Of a DNA stretch of 64,000 nucleotides, positions 13,601 through 24,426 are shown in pieces. Each line of letters starts with the position of its first letter. Position 1 is the stretch's first letter. This DNA is from Eutrigla gurnardus (lineage: Eukaryota > Chordata > Actinopteri > Perciformes > Triglidae): positions 23,001,090 to 23,065,089 of the forward strand of contig OY741265.1 of assembly GCA_963514095.1 (NCBI GenBank), read 5' to 3'. The notes beneath the pieces are model-generated. The model was not told the origin of the DNA and made no database searches. It saw only the letters and a list, made by a program, of their open reading frames with translations. A program made the position numbers and the translations under genes.

Positions 13601-16600
13601 ACCATCAGTATTATGTTCCTCTCTTTGAAAGTCTGATTTAAAAGATATGCAGCCTTTGAGTATAACGTATCTATTGCTAGGATTATTATTAACTGACATT
13701 TGAGAATGACATATTGGGCTTTGAGGAAACACTGGTCAACATTTTGTTATGAGATTTTATACACAACTTATCAATTAATCAAGAAAATAATTGTCATATA
13801 AATCTACATTGAAATAATTTGCAGCCCAGTCTTTGAAGAGACGATGCTAACAAAGTAAAAAATAACCGTATTAGCTGGTGTTTTGGACTCCCATTCATTC
13901 TTTTGACCCAGCTACCCATTCATTATTTCCATCCTCTCTCAACACCACCAGACCACTGCTCCTAGCCAGAGCTAAATCACAAGCCTTCAACCTTTGCAGG
14001 CAAACAAGCTAGCAAACACATTAATTTAGCAACTGAACCATTTACATTTAGGTCATTTAGCAGACGCTTTTGTCCAAAGCGACTTACAATAAGTACATTT
14101 GTCAAAAGAAGGAAACAAAGAAACCACAACGTATCATTGCCGATAAAGTAAGAGCTAAAAAGAGAACAAGTGTTAGGTCCTCATCTGAGTAAAGTAGTAC
14201 CTCAAGAGCAACAGTGCTATGATCAGAGTGCTATAGGTAAGGTATTTTTTGGGGGGGGGGGGGTTAGTGGGTCATGCTATGTAGAGTCGAGGTGAAGTCT
14301 GAACAGGTGACAAATTTAACATCATTCAACCGTTGAAAAAGCTTGGGAGAAAGCAACATTGTGTAAACTCATCCAACCTGCACAGTGCTACATTTTCATG
14401 TATCCATGTAATCCAACATTACCCGAGAGCAGCCTAGTCAACACACTCAATACACAACCGTCAATAAGATCCTGAACATAACTTTTTCAGCCCTTTCACA
14501 TGGCAATGTAGCTTATTTGCAGCTAAAGGAAAATTGGGGGAAATGTTTTTCCAGGAATACACAAGATATACCAAGACTTATTTCATTTCCATGCGTGTTC
14601 CAAGAGTGGAAAAGTTTCCCAGGACACCTGGGAACCATGAAGAAAGAGGCTGCAATGCATCTATTGATACATGTTGAAGTAAGTCTATTTGTTGGTTATT
14701 GCTGATACTCACCCCATCCACCATGTCCAGCACTTCCTTCAGTGCAGGGCCAGCAGGGGAGAGAAAGCCAGAGCTGTCCACCACCCAGCTGGTACCGTTC
14801 ATTTCTCCTGTGGTGTCTGCATCGGTCTTGGGGCTTAAACTGTCCTTTGGCGAGGACGCAGTCTTTGACGGCCCTTCTTCACTGGGTTCGACTTTGTCCA
14901 AGTCTGAGACAGGAGTTTCCTGCAACAGGTGGAAAAGGTAGATATATATCATAGTACTACATGAAAAATGATTACTGTTGTGTTATACAGCTATTGACAG
15001 ATTAAATGATGTGAATGGATGCTTACTGGATGATGCATTTTCTGCTCTGAATCCTTTTCTGCGCCGTCTTGAGAACTACTGGGCATCTGTGTAATCACAA
15101 AACTGAATTTTAAATACTGTTTCTTCATCCATCTTTGAGGAGAACATTATGGAAATATAGCCTACCTGCACATCTCCATTAACAACAGCCAACAGCTCTT
15201 CAAGTTCATTTGGCCGAAAGACCTCCCCGGCATAGAAACCCATCTCTAATTTGCGTTTGATGGTCGAATTCCAGTGATTCTTCACTGCATTATCTGTTCT
15301 GTTGATAAACATCACAATACAAATCCGTTGTCAAGGTTTTATCTCCACACATACAAAAAAACAAAACAAAAAAACATGTCACAGTCTATGCAGGTGTCGA
15401 CAGAGAGCACTTACCTTCCAGGGAGCAGCTTGGCAATCTCAGCCCAGCGGTTTCCGAGCAGGCGGTGAGCCTTGTAGATGATGAGGTCCTCCTCTGCTGT
15501 CCACGAGGACTTCTTGACGTTGGGATTGAGGTGGTTGTGCCAACGCTCTCGACACTGCTTGCCAAGTCTGCCCTTCAGATGCTTGGCTACCATTGCCCAC
15601 TGTTTGTTGCCGTAGATGTTTACGAGCTCTATGACCTGAGGAATATGGGGTATGCAACAACTTATCATACTTTGTTGACATTGAGTTACTGCTGCATGCA
15701 CTGCTACCTAACTAGTAAGGTAGGGTAAGTATAACATTTTATCACCGATTGGGATAATCATAAACATCGTCACAAGTGACTTATAAAAGCCATCTAGTTC
15801 CCTATCATGGTAGAAACGTGAGAAATGGAGACCGATTTAAAAATACAGAAAGTATCATGTAGTAAATATAATAGACTGACACTATGAAAATGTATTTATC
15901 ATTTATTCATACAGGCAAAGACAATTGCATTTGATTTGTTTTCACAAAATATAAAGCGATACCAGCCATTAGTAAGAGTTCTAAGCATATTCTGATGATT
16001 ATCGGGATAATATTGTGAATCACAATTATTTTTGGCCAGGATAATGATGGTGACATTTTCATACTGTCCCATAACCAGTCGTTTACCTTCTCATCCTCCT
16101 CTTTGGTCCAAGGGCCTTTAACCAATTCTGGATCCAAAACTTTAAGCCAACGGTGCTGACACTGGTGTTCAGAGTGATTCTAAAAACAAAAACAAGTAGA
16201 TGAGGCTTCAAACCACTGGTTGTTGACATAAAATAGGAAAGAGGTCCCAACGTTTACTATCAACAACAAAAAAGGACAATCAAACTCACTGGGATGTAGT
16301 TGGCAATATATTTCCAATCATTCGGTCCCAGCTTTTGAACCAGCGCCTTGAGCTTGTCGTCCTGGGAACAAAAGCAAACAAGCATGTTTGTGCTCCCTGT
16401 CCTACACCACCATTATTTACTTTGACAGGGTCAGAAGTCATTGAGCCAACTTGCAAATTACTGGGACATGTCGTGACAATCACCTCCTCTTGTGTCCATT
16501 TCACCTTCACTTTCCCACCATCCTTCGGATCTGCAACATCGGAGTCGGTGTCTTGATGCATGGCCTCCTCCCCGTCCTCACTGAGAACCAAAACCAAGAG

Positions 16601-17057
16601 CTGTGATGTGCGACAAGAGCTGACAGTGAAAGTAGCCACACTGACCCGCCCTTATGGAGGGGGGGGACGACTTGATTTTCAGGTTTATTTCTGTGGTTAA
16701 GTGAGACTCGGGAGAGCATCTGCATGAACCAGTGTTTGTGTAAGGCCCGTGCAGTATAACACAGATTTATGCGGCTGCTGAAATCATAGATAGCGAGTCT
16801 GACGGTCAATTAAATACGGAATCCCGTTTATCGTGATTCTCCGTAAAAAGGCGGCATAGATGGCCCGTTAAGTTCTCATGCGTAAACAGATTAGGTGAAA
16901 GGGCACACACTTTAGCCAAGCCAAAGTAATGCCATGAATAATGTAACCTCAAACCAAAAGGTTGAATCCGTCTGTGATTTAAAAAAGAGTGCTGTTAACG
17001 CAACTGTTGATTCGGAAAACAAAGATCACCATCTTACCCGCGCTGCCACCAAGACAT
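10654..17057 (-). CDS. mybl2: MYBL2 (B-Myb) cell-cycle transcription factor
   Basis: Three-repeat Myb DNA-binding factor that works with the MuvB complex to activate late cell-cycle genes (known for the family). Coding exons: 17038-17057, 16484-16580, 16290-16361, 16087-16179, 15415-15635, 15166-15298, 15027-15086, 14713-14919, 13006-13278, 12779-12921, 12020-12119, 11815-11925, 11111-11227, 10899-11030 and 10654-10782. They sum to 1908 nt, giving 635 aa; human B-Myb is about 700. The R1-R2-R3 repeats occupy roughly residues 29-183, with the expected Trp spacing and the motifs GRLGKQCRERWHNHLNP and GRTDNAVKNHWNSTIKRK. The middle carries B-Myb motifs such as KGELIPISP, TPKSTPVKILPFSPSQ and NAMEKYGPLQPL. 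The last exon contains WETVVCGQTKDQLIMTEKAR, matching the C-terminal MuvB-binding segment. Exon 1 encodes only MSWWQRG before the acidic DTDSDV region. A minus-strand TTTGAA at 17391-17396, upstream of the gene, resembles a CHR element but is untested. B-Myb rather than A- or c-Myb is inferred from the C-terminal motifs and from IFT52 next door. Confidence 0.95.
14041..14236 (-). mobile_element. Short element with L2-type 3' tail in a MYBL2 intron
   Basis: Begins with the TTTACATTTAGGTCATTTAG end typical of fish L2/Maui LINEs, read 3' to 5' on the plus strand. It shares about 200 bases with the copy at 41842-42062, including the far end (gtgctatag). A run of G follows at about 14250. No coding potential. 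Confidence 0.7.
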
Positions 17058-17971
17058 TTCCCTCTGTTTTTGATGTTTACGCTCAGTCGTCGAGTTTTCT
17101 TGCTGCCGTTGCACGTCATGTGCGTGTATATTTGGTTTTATATCGCTGTATTCCACGTCTGTGGTCTCTCTGAGGCGGTCGGTGGTGGTGGTGATAGCGG
17201 GGCCCAGAGATGTTGTATTGAACAGTAAAGTTGAGGCGTCTCACCAGCTGGAGCTGAGCGCCCGGGTTGTCCGCGCTCCTGGATTTCTATCTCGCGCCCT
17301 TCTCTATCGTAGGAACCGGATGGTGACGTAACTGCGCATTAGATGTGCGCGTAGGGTCAATCAGCCGCATAGAAAACTTCCGGGGGGAGCTTCAAAATAA
17401 AAGGGCGTGTTGCAATAAATAAAAAAAACATATTCCTTCCACATACACTTTTACAATATATTGACGAGCCAGATGCTGTACATTGCCACGTATTAACCTT
17501 ATGATTATTTTATTTAAAAAATGGAAAATAAATAAAGGCGACATGCACAAATTAGTTTTAATTATCAGCATTTAATATGTTAGATTTATTTACAGCTGAA
17601 AAAAATAATCAATTAAATGACATCATGACAAAAATGAATAAGCAACCACTTAAGTACATTTTAAATAAAAAATAAAAAGTATTCTCTGGTTCCAATCTCC
17701 TAAATGTAAAGATTTGCTGTTTGCTCTCTTTGTTGTTTCAATGTTGTTTAAACTTGGGCTCAGGGAAGTATTGAAGGGGACTTTTTTTATAACACCTACA
17801 GACAATTTATACAAGTGAAGAAAATAATAGAATCATTTATCAATAATGTAAATTATTAATATGTGGAGCCCTATTTCATTGGCTTTTCCACAAGGAAAGT
17901 GCTCAAGAGATTTTTTTAAAGTCACATTTTTTCTTAATATTTTTCTTCTTTAGAATAAAACAATTTAAAAC

Positions 17972-18024
<53 letters not shown>

Positions 18025-18168
18025 AGATAAATATATTTAAAATGTGATTCTGACTAAAATGTGCACCTCCTCCAGACTGATGACCTGCTACACCTCCAGC
18101 TGTGTCAATTAACAAGCAGTTTAAAACCCACCCTGAGCTCAGTTGACACTCACTCGCCCAAGGGAACA
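17058..18168. promoter_or_regulatory. Divergent intergenic region between MYBL2 and the two-exon gene
   Basis: About 1.1 kb separates the minus-strand MYBL2 start from the plus-strand gene at 18169. The MYBL2-proximal part (about 17230-17400) is relatively GC-rich, contains GCGC-type motifs, and likely holds the MYBL2 promoter. The remainder is AT-rich, ending in an (AT)n run at about 17974-18021. Confidence 0.4.
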
Positions 18169-18763
18169 ATGGAGAAAGCGGTTAAAGGTAAGCAAACTGT
18201 TTTTTCAGAACAGATATTGTGATGTATGTCTGATCTGATGATGCGATTCTAAGAGGAATCTAACATTTCATCTCCTAGATATGAAAAGCTTTGAGGGTTC
18301 ATCTCCATCGGAGCTTGACAGGAAGTTTTTTGGGGAACAAAGTTTTCCATCTGCTCTGTTGCTGGAGCTGTCCACATCTAGAGTGTCAAATGACCAAATG
18401 GCTGATGGATCTGACCTGAGGCTGTCCATCCTGGCTTCCCTCTGCTTGTCATCGGACCCCATTTCTCCCTCTCAGGCATTTTCAATGAACAATTTAAATG
18501 CTCAAGAGGCTGACAATTGTTACCTGGCTGTGCCTTTACAAGGAAAGTCTTCCACTCCCCAAATGCTCCTTGCAAAGCAAAAAAAGGCTGCTTGTTTTGA
18601 CCAGTCATATAGTGATCTCACCGCCTCTCAAATGTCATGGGATGTGTCTTTGATTAAATCTGAAAACAGCCCCAAACCCTGCCTGGAGTTGAGCGTTCTG
18701 GAAGCAACATGGAGTCCAAAACCCCAGTCTACACAACACTCACAAGCTGAAGTTTCTCCTTGA
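18169..18763 (+). CDS. Uncharacterised two-exon gene, 167 aa
   Basis: Exon 1 is 18169-18187 (MEKAVK plus one base) with a GTAAGC donor. Exon 2 starts at 18279 after TCTCCTAG and runs to the stop at 18761-18763. The joined frame is open and an AATAAA follows at 19056-19061, so I read it as a real gene. The product is 167 aa, rich in Ser, Leu and Pro, with no signal peptide, membrane segment or fold I recognise. It contains one S-S-T-P site (the shape of a polo-box docking motif), several S-P dipeptides and a cluster QKKAACFDQSYSDLTASQMS that looks conserved in style. It lies between MYBL2 and IFT52, transcribed towards IFT52. I do not recognise the family. A fast-evolving regulatory or germline protein is possible but is only a guess. 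Confidence 0.72.
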
Positions 18764-19055
18764 TGTGGCCAATAATATCCCTCTAAACAACGACTTAAAC
18801 TTAACATGGGGGGGGGGGGGAATTCAGCGACTTGGGAAGTATGACTTCAGCTGTATATGAGTGTTTGCATCAAAGTGGATTTTTAAAAAATGTAGGTACA
18901 AAGCTTGGTTTAGATATCATTTTTAATCACTCTAAAATCTGTGCTCTATTTAACACTTGACTTTGTTTTTTACAGGAATGATGTGAGGATTCATGTTTTT
19001 TATTTTTTTTTATTTATTTTTTTTTAAACTGTGCTTTAAAAACTGAAACATTTTA

Positions 19056-19061
19056 AATAAA
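19056..19061 (+). terminator. Polyadenylation signal of the two-exon gene
   Basis: AATAAA 293 bases after the stop at 18763, preceded by an AT-rich 3' UTR. The IFT52 stop, on the opposite strand, is only about 210 bases further on. Confidence 0.6.
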
Positions 19062-19268
19062 GTATCAACTATTTACTTATGCATACTTCTCTGAGTGAAA
19101 TGTAATAGAACTGTATAAAATATAAGAAGTTTCTAAAAGACAATAGTACCCATGTTGATACAGCACGGTCCATAACTGTTGTAAAGGTCCTGTTTTTACA
19201 CTAGAGAACATGCACTCGTGTCATGTTTCAGCATGTTGAGAAGTCTTGACTCTGTTTCTTGAATCCAA

Positions 19269-22200
19269 TCACAGTGCCTCTGTGTCGGTCTCATGGTCCT
19301 GCAAGGGCAAAATTAATTTTGAATACAGTCCATCATTGCATATCTAAATTGTAAAGAATTGTTAAAGTTCTCACCCGATTGAGTTTCTTGAACTCTACAA
19401 CCTGGAAGAAAACGTGTTCCAAGATGTGCTTGGCATCCCTCTGATCTTTATCCAGCTTTGGAGTCACACCCAGAATTTCCCCACATTTCCGCACGTAGAA
19501 CTCGAGATCCTCGTCTGTACCTTTTTTGAACAGAACCAGTTCAAAAGTAATATACCGTATCTGAAGGGATAATTTCACATGGGCACCAGCAGAAGTATTT
19601 TGGATTCCAATCGGTTTGAAGTATATGCACTAACTTGGAAATAACTGTACTGCTTTACTTTGCCATTAGACAGCCCTTTTTAGATGGGGAGACTGAAGGT
19701 GTATCACTCTATACTCTCTTCCAAACCACAAGACCTCCATTGACACAAATATAAAATTACTGGTTTTGTAGTACAGCTTCCTGTTCAATTGTGACTGCCT
19801 GGTGTTTTTAAAGAGTCGTATTGGATTCACTAGACTCACGTAACCAGCAAACTCACTGAGGCAGTGGTAGACCAGCAACTTCAGTGTTCTGTGAGACAAA
19901 ATGAAATGTTTTGTCAATGAACTCTCGTGGTTTTGAAGACTGCATAGATGGCTGTAATTGCCTCAGTTCTCCATTGGAAACCGCTGTCTGACAGCAAGGT
20001 TGAGCTGGTTTCTATGTACAAGTAACCTACCTCATAGAACGGAACCCCACCCCACCTCAAAAATCGTAATTATCCAGATTGATTAAACAGTTAATAGTTA
20101 AAGTACTGAACTTACATTTATTGGTGAGCTGTGCTAAACGCACGGCCTCTGAAGAGAACGCTTCATCCAGATCAAACAGCTCCAGCATGGGAGGTGGCAG
20201 ATCGCTGAAGGCAGGTGGAAATACCTAAAAAGCAAAACGACACCCACATAAAACTTGCGGGACTGAAAGCAAAATTTCGGTTCCCTGAACATTTCGGCTG
20301 TATATAACTCTCAAACGGGAGTCTCCAACAAATAGCTTGCAACCTGGCTCGATAAGGGTTCAAGGGGTATGTAAAGTTACACTTGGTAAACCTGTTTACA
20401 TTTCCATCCAATCAAATTCTAAGATGTGAATTTCCAACACAACCTTATTTATAAACAAGTTACGCTGCTTTCAAGCTTGGTTACATCAGTGATCAGTTTT
20501 TTTTTTATTTTCACAAATATGAATGACAAGTGTATGCCTTATTTTCAGTGTGAGCCTGTCAGTCCATATAAGATAAGAAAAAACACTGACGGGGACAAGA
20601 ATGCAGGACTGACACTTACAGCAGGTTGGAGCTGTGGCAGGGGCGTCTCAAACTGTGGTGTGATCAGCTGAAGTGGCTCATCTTTGACATTAAGCTGCTT
20701 GTAAGCACTGCAGAAAACATGTTGTTTTAGCTATCAAGAAAAACAGCAGTGATGCAAGGACAGCCTTCTCGGGATGTGCATCTTGCATTCTCACCTGATG
20801 ACTTGGGGTAAAGTGTCGGTTGAGAAATGGAACAAAGACATATCAAAGAGTGTGGTGAAGTCCCTGGGGTTTTCATCACCCTCTTGTAAGCACACCCTGA
20901 GCTGTTCCGACAAGCAGCCTGTGTCTGGCAACATGGTGTAATCTGTGATCTAGGAGACGAATGGAATAAAATGGGATTGTTGGCTAGTTAAAAAAGACAA
21001 TATGAGTGATGCCATTCTCCTGTCAAGTATACTGCCTCACCTCTGGGTCTTCAGCATCGATCTGATTCAGGTGAATATTATCAGCCATGAGCCATTGGAG
21101 CACAACATCCTGGAATGAAAATAGACACGCTGTTGTGCACAAATATTGAGGTATAACAAATTCCACTGGAGAGCTGAATACAGTTCGAGCCTTCATAGTT
21201 GTGTTAGTTGACAAAATTTCAACTGGACTCACCATAATTTTACTGTTCTCCTCTTTGTCTATGTATTGGTCACTGAACATGTGGCAGGATCCCAACACTA
21301 CCAGTTTGCCAGCCTCCTTCATGAGACATAAGACATTTTTCAACATCATCTCACAAGTACACACAAGTTCTATATGGTCTTGGAATTGAGATTGTGCCTC
21401 TGACCTTTCCATGATGGAAGGCCATGACCGGTCTGTTGAGGGGGAAGCAGACGGAGCCAGTTGAGAGAACGGCCACGGCAGGCTTCATCACACGCAATGT
21501 GGCTCCATATGGATACACAAATGTGAGAGCCCTGCATAAATAAAGACAGAGAAGCTTAAGTTCAAAGCCCCTAAAAAAAAACACTCAATGTATAAGATAG
21601 GATTATTAATCATTTACTCTGCGTCGTTTCCAACGTTTTCATCTTCAGTGATGCCTGTGATCACTTTGCCAGCAGCCCGACTAATCTCTCTAAACAAGAA
21701 GACAAGAAAATTGTGACTTTGAAGTGTTTCTGGCAATACATTTTTATATAATATTTTATTTTGACCACATTGCATTGTATTTAATGTTATTTTATACTAT
21801 TTTTTTCTGCACCTTTTCTTCAATGCTCCTGTGCCAATTTAATTTCCCTTCAGGGATTAATAAAGTCATGTATCTACTGCAGCTTACAAGCTTATCTATT
21901 TAAGAGTAGTACATTTTTACAACATCATTTGGATACACATGTAGGCTACAAACCTATTATAGAGTATAGTGTGTTTGTGTGAGAAAAAGCATATAATGTA
22001 ATGACAAACCTGTTCAATACACCATTGGATACCAACGCCTCCTTAGGATGGAAGTATTTGTAATAGACATTCCTCACAACAGCATCTGCAGCAGTGATGC
22101 AGAGGAAGAAAACAAGACACCACAGAATTCAGTACAATCATAACAGAAATGTCTATAACTGCATAGATAATGTCAACTGTCATTACAAGACATTTAAATA

Positions 22201-22864
22201 TGCACCATTGTTGACCATTATTCCAAACTCTTCCAGGAGATAGTTGATGTTGGTGTCATATTTCATTTCTCCTCCTTCACCAAGCATGACCAGGACATTG
22301 CCTCCTCCATCCAGGTACACCTTCAGTACCTCCAGCTAAAATGCAAAGGGAAAACGCTGTGAAAACAGCCTGGTCTGTGCAGAATTTATAAGTAGCAAAA
22401 AAATTGCATGTGGCTGGAAAGCTTCATTTCTACCATCTCCAACGCCAAGACCTGTTAAATGGGAATGTAAACGAAACTAAACATGCTTATGTTATTTTAC
22501 ACTTGGAAATGCTAACTTTTCCCCATCGTTTGATTCATCACCTCTGATGCTGTGAACTTCTCCCTTGGTCCCGCACTTATCCACAGCTTGACGCCCTTTA
22601 GCTTCTCCAAAGACAGTTCCTCCTTCATACTAAGGGAGAGAGCATTTATTTCGGCACTGCTCAGGTTTTCAAGATTACTGCAATACTAAAGCATGTACCC
22701 CTATATGTCCGAGATGGTTTGCGCTACACTGGAAAAATACCGTACCTTTGGATTTTCCATTGTGCCCTTAGTTTTTTCTCCATGGACTTGTATCCATTAC
22801 TCGCAGTAAACAGTTCTCTCTTCGAAACACTGAAGACGACAGTGTTGTGCTGTTCCCTCTCCAT
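19269..22864 (-). CDS. ift52: IFT52, intraflagellar transport complex B protein
   Basis: Core subunit of IFT-B, which carries cargo into cilia. Thirteen coding exons: 22746-22864, 22542-22629, 22206-22335, 22010-22085, 21618-21689, 21405-21531, 21233-21316, 21041-21109, 20795-20949, 20620-20707, 20116-20224, 19375-19520 and 19269-19298. They sum to 1293 nt, giving 430 aa (human is about 437). The N-terminal GIFT-type domain contains GVKLWISAGPREKFTASE, NVLVMLGEGGE, MKPAVAVLSTGSVCFP and VVLGSCHMFSDQYIDKEEN. The C-terminal part has LPPPMLELFDLDEAFSSE and DLEFYVRKCGEILGVTPKLD. The protein ends KKLNRDHETDTEAL. The exon 7 acceptor could be at 21316 or one codon-triplet later; both are in frame. 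All phases close without a frameshift. Its 3' end converges on the two-exon gene. Confidence 0.96.
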
Positions 22865-24426
22865 TCTTTACTGTAGTCAAACACCAAATGTTGGCTTTTA
22901 TTTTCATCCATACACCTAGAAAAAAGTGTTAACTCCACATTAGACCCAAATGACTTGTGATATGTCCCCAATACATCAGCGTTATTACTATCTTAACAAT
23001 ATTAACTTGCTATTAAATTACTAGTGAAAAAACGTTAGCGGTAAGCTCCCAACGTTGTACGCTAGCATACCGTTAGCAAACATAGCTAACATAGCGCGAG
23101 CTCGTAATATGTAACGTTACGTTGGCCACGTAGTTAGCAGCAAGGGGTTGTTTGCATTCGATGTTATCTACCTATAGTATTAATTGCCACCTGCGACGCT
23201 GTTACCTTACCTTATATTATTAACAGGTTGGCGTTGCCAAAGTTGCCTCATAAACTCTCCAAGCAGTGATGCATGATGGGAGGAGAGTGGTAACCAAGGG
23301 CGCTAGCCACATAGCAACCAAAGAGGGGTGTGTGAAAAAACATCAATTCACATAATAATCCCCATTAATATATACTTTTATGAAACGATTCGCAAGACCG
23401 AACATTATATAATATCGTTAACGTTATACCGTTTTGTTGAAAGAACGAAAAGGGCATTCATTAATGTAACATTTCTTGCAAGGTGTAGGGTCTGACAAGT
23501 GACTGCAGGGGACTTGTGATCATATCTAGTCAGTAAGTTGATAGACTGAAGAACAGTTCTACCTATTTCTTGGCTATACTGCATTACAGCTTGTCCCTTA
23601 AACCAACACTCCAAAGAAAATGTATGTGTGCTTACTGCTGAAAATTCCACGTTTAAACAGCTGAACTGCTATTATAGTAGAAATAGCAATCAGATTCCAA
23701 GGGCCCAGCACATAAGCACACTTATAGGACGAATCATTCTAAATAAATGTTTTATGTGCACAAACATGACATAAACTTTGGCATAGAAACTGCACACACA
23801 CACACACACTGTCTAATCTTTACATCTAACATTATCCTCAGTCATTTCATATGTAACCCTGTAAAACCTACAGGCCCTCAAAATCAGCCATACTATCTCT
23901 ATTGTACTACTCCTAAAAGCGCTTAACATTTTGTGTGCAGCCTTTTTGCATTATGTACCTCAAGTCTGCAACTTGTAATAAAATATATATTTGTGAACTG
24001 ATTTCAAGTGCAGGTGTAACAAATCGTACGGTTTCGTGCTGTCCTACTCGACGATCAGTTTCCATTTGCTTTTCGATGATAGTGCGTATATTATTTTCCA
24101 TTCCTCTGAAAAAGGCACATTTTAACTTGCAATCAGGAAACCCATGGGATAGCAGCTGGTAGCTGCATGTGAAAGCAGGCATACACATTTTTACAAATTT
24201 GATCTTCACATTGTTTAATTTCCCCTACGAGCATGAAGGACTACAGCAGTGCAATGTTGTCAATGTTGAGTGGTCAATGTTGAGTTACTTGTTACTTCCA
24301 TTATAACCCTTTCATTTTACATGCTCTTCATAAAACATTCATTATTATATTAAATAATTTGCATATTAGTCTTAAACAATATTTACATGATCAGTTACAA
24401 AAATAAAATACATTTTATCAAGGTGC
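22865..24426. other. IFT52 5' flank and gap to ACOT8
   Basis: Contains the IFT52 promoter region (22865-23300) and AT-rich sequence with a short (CA)n run near 23791-23808. I see no coding exon. The left part may include the ACOT8 3' UTR from 24426 downwards. Confidence 0.4.
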
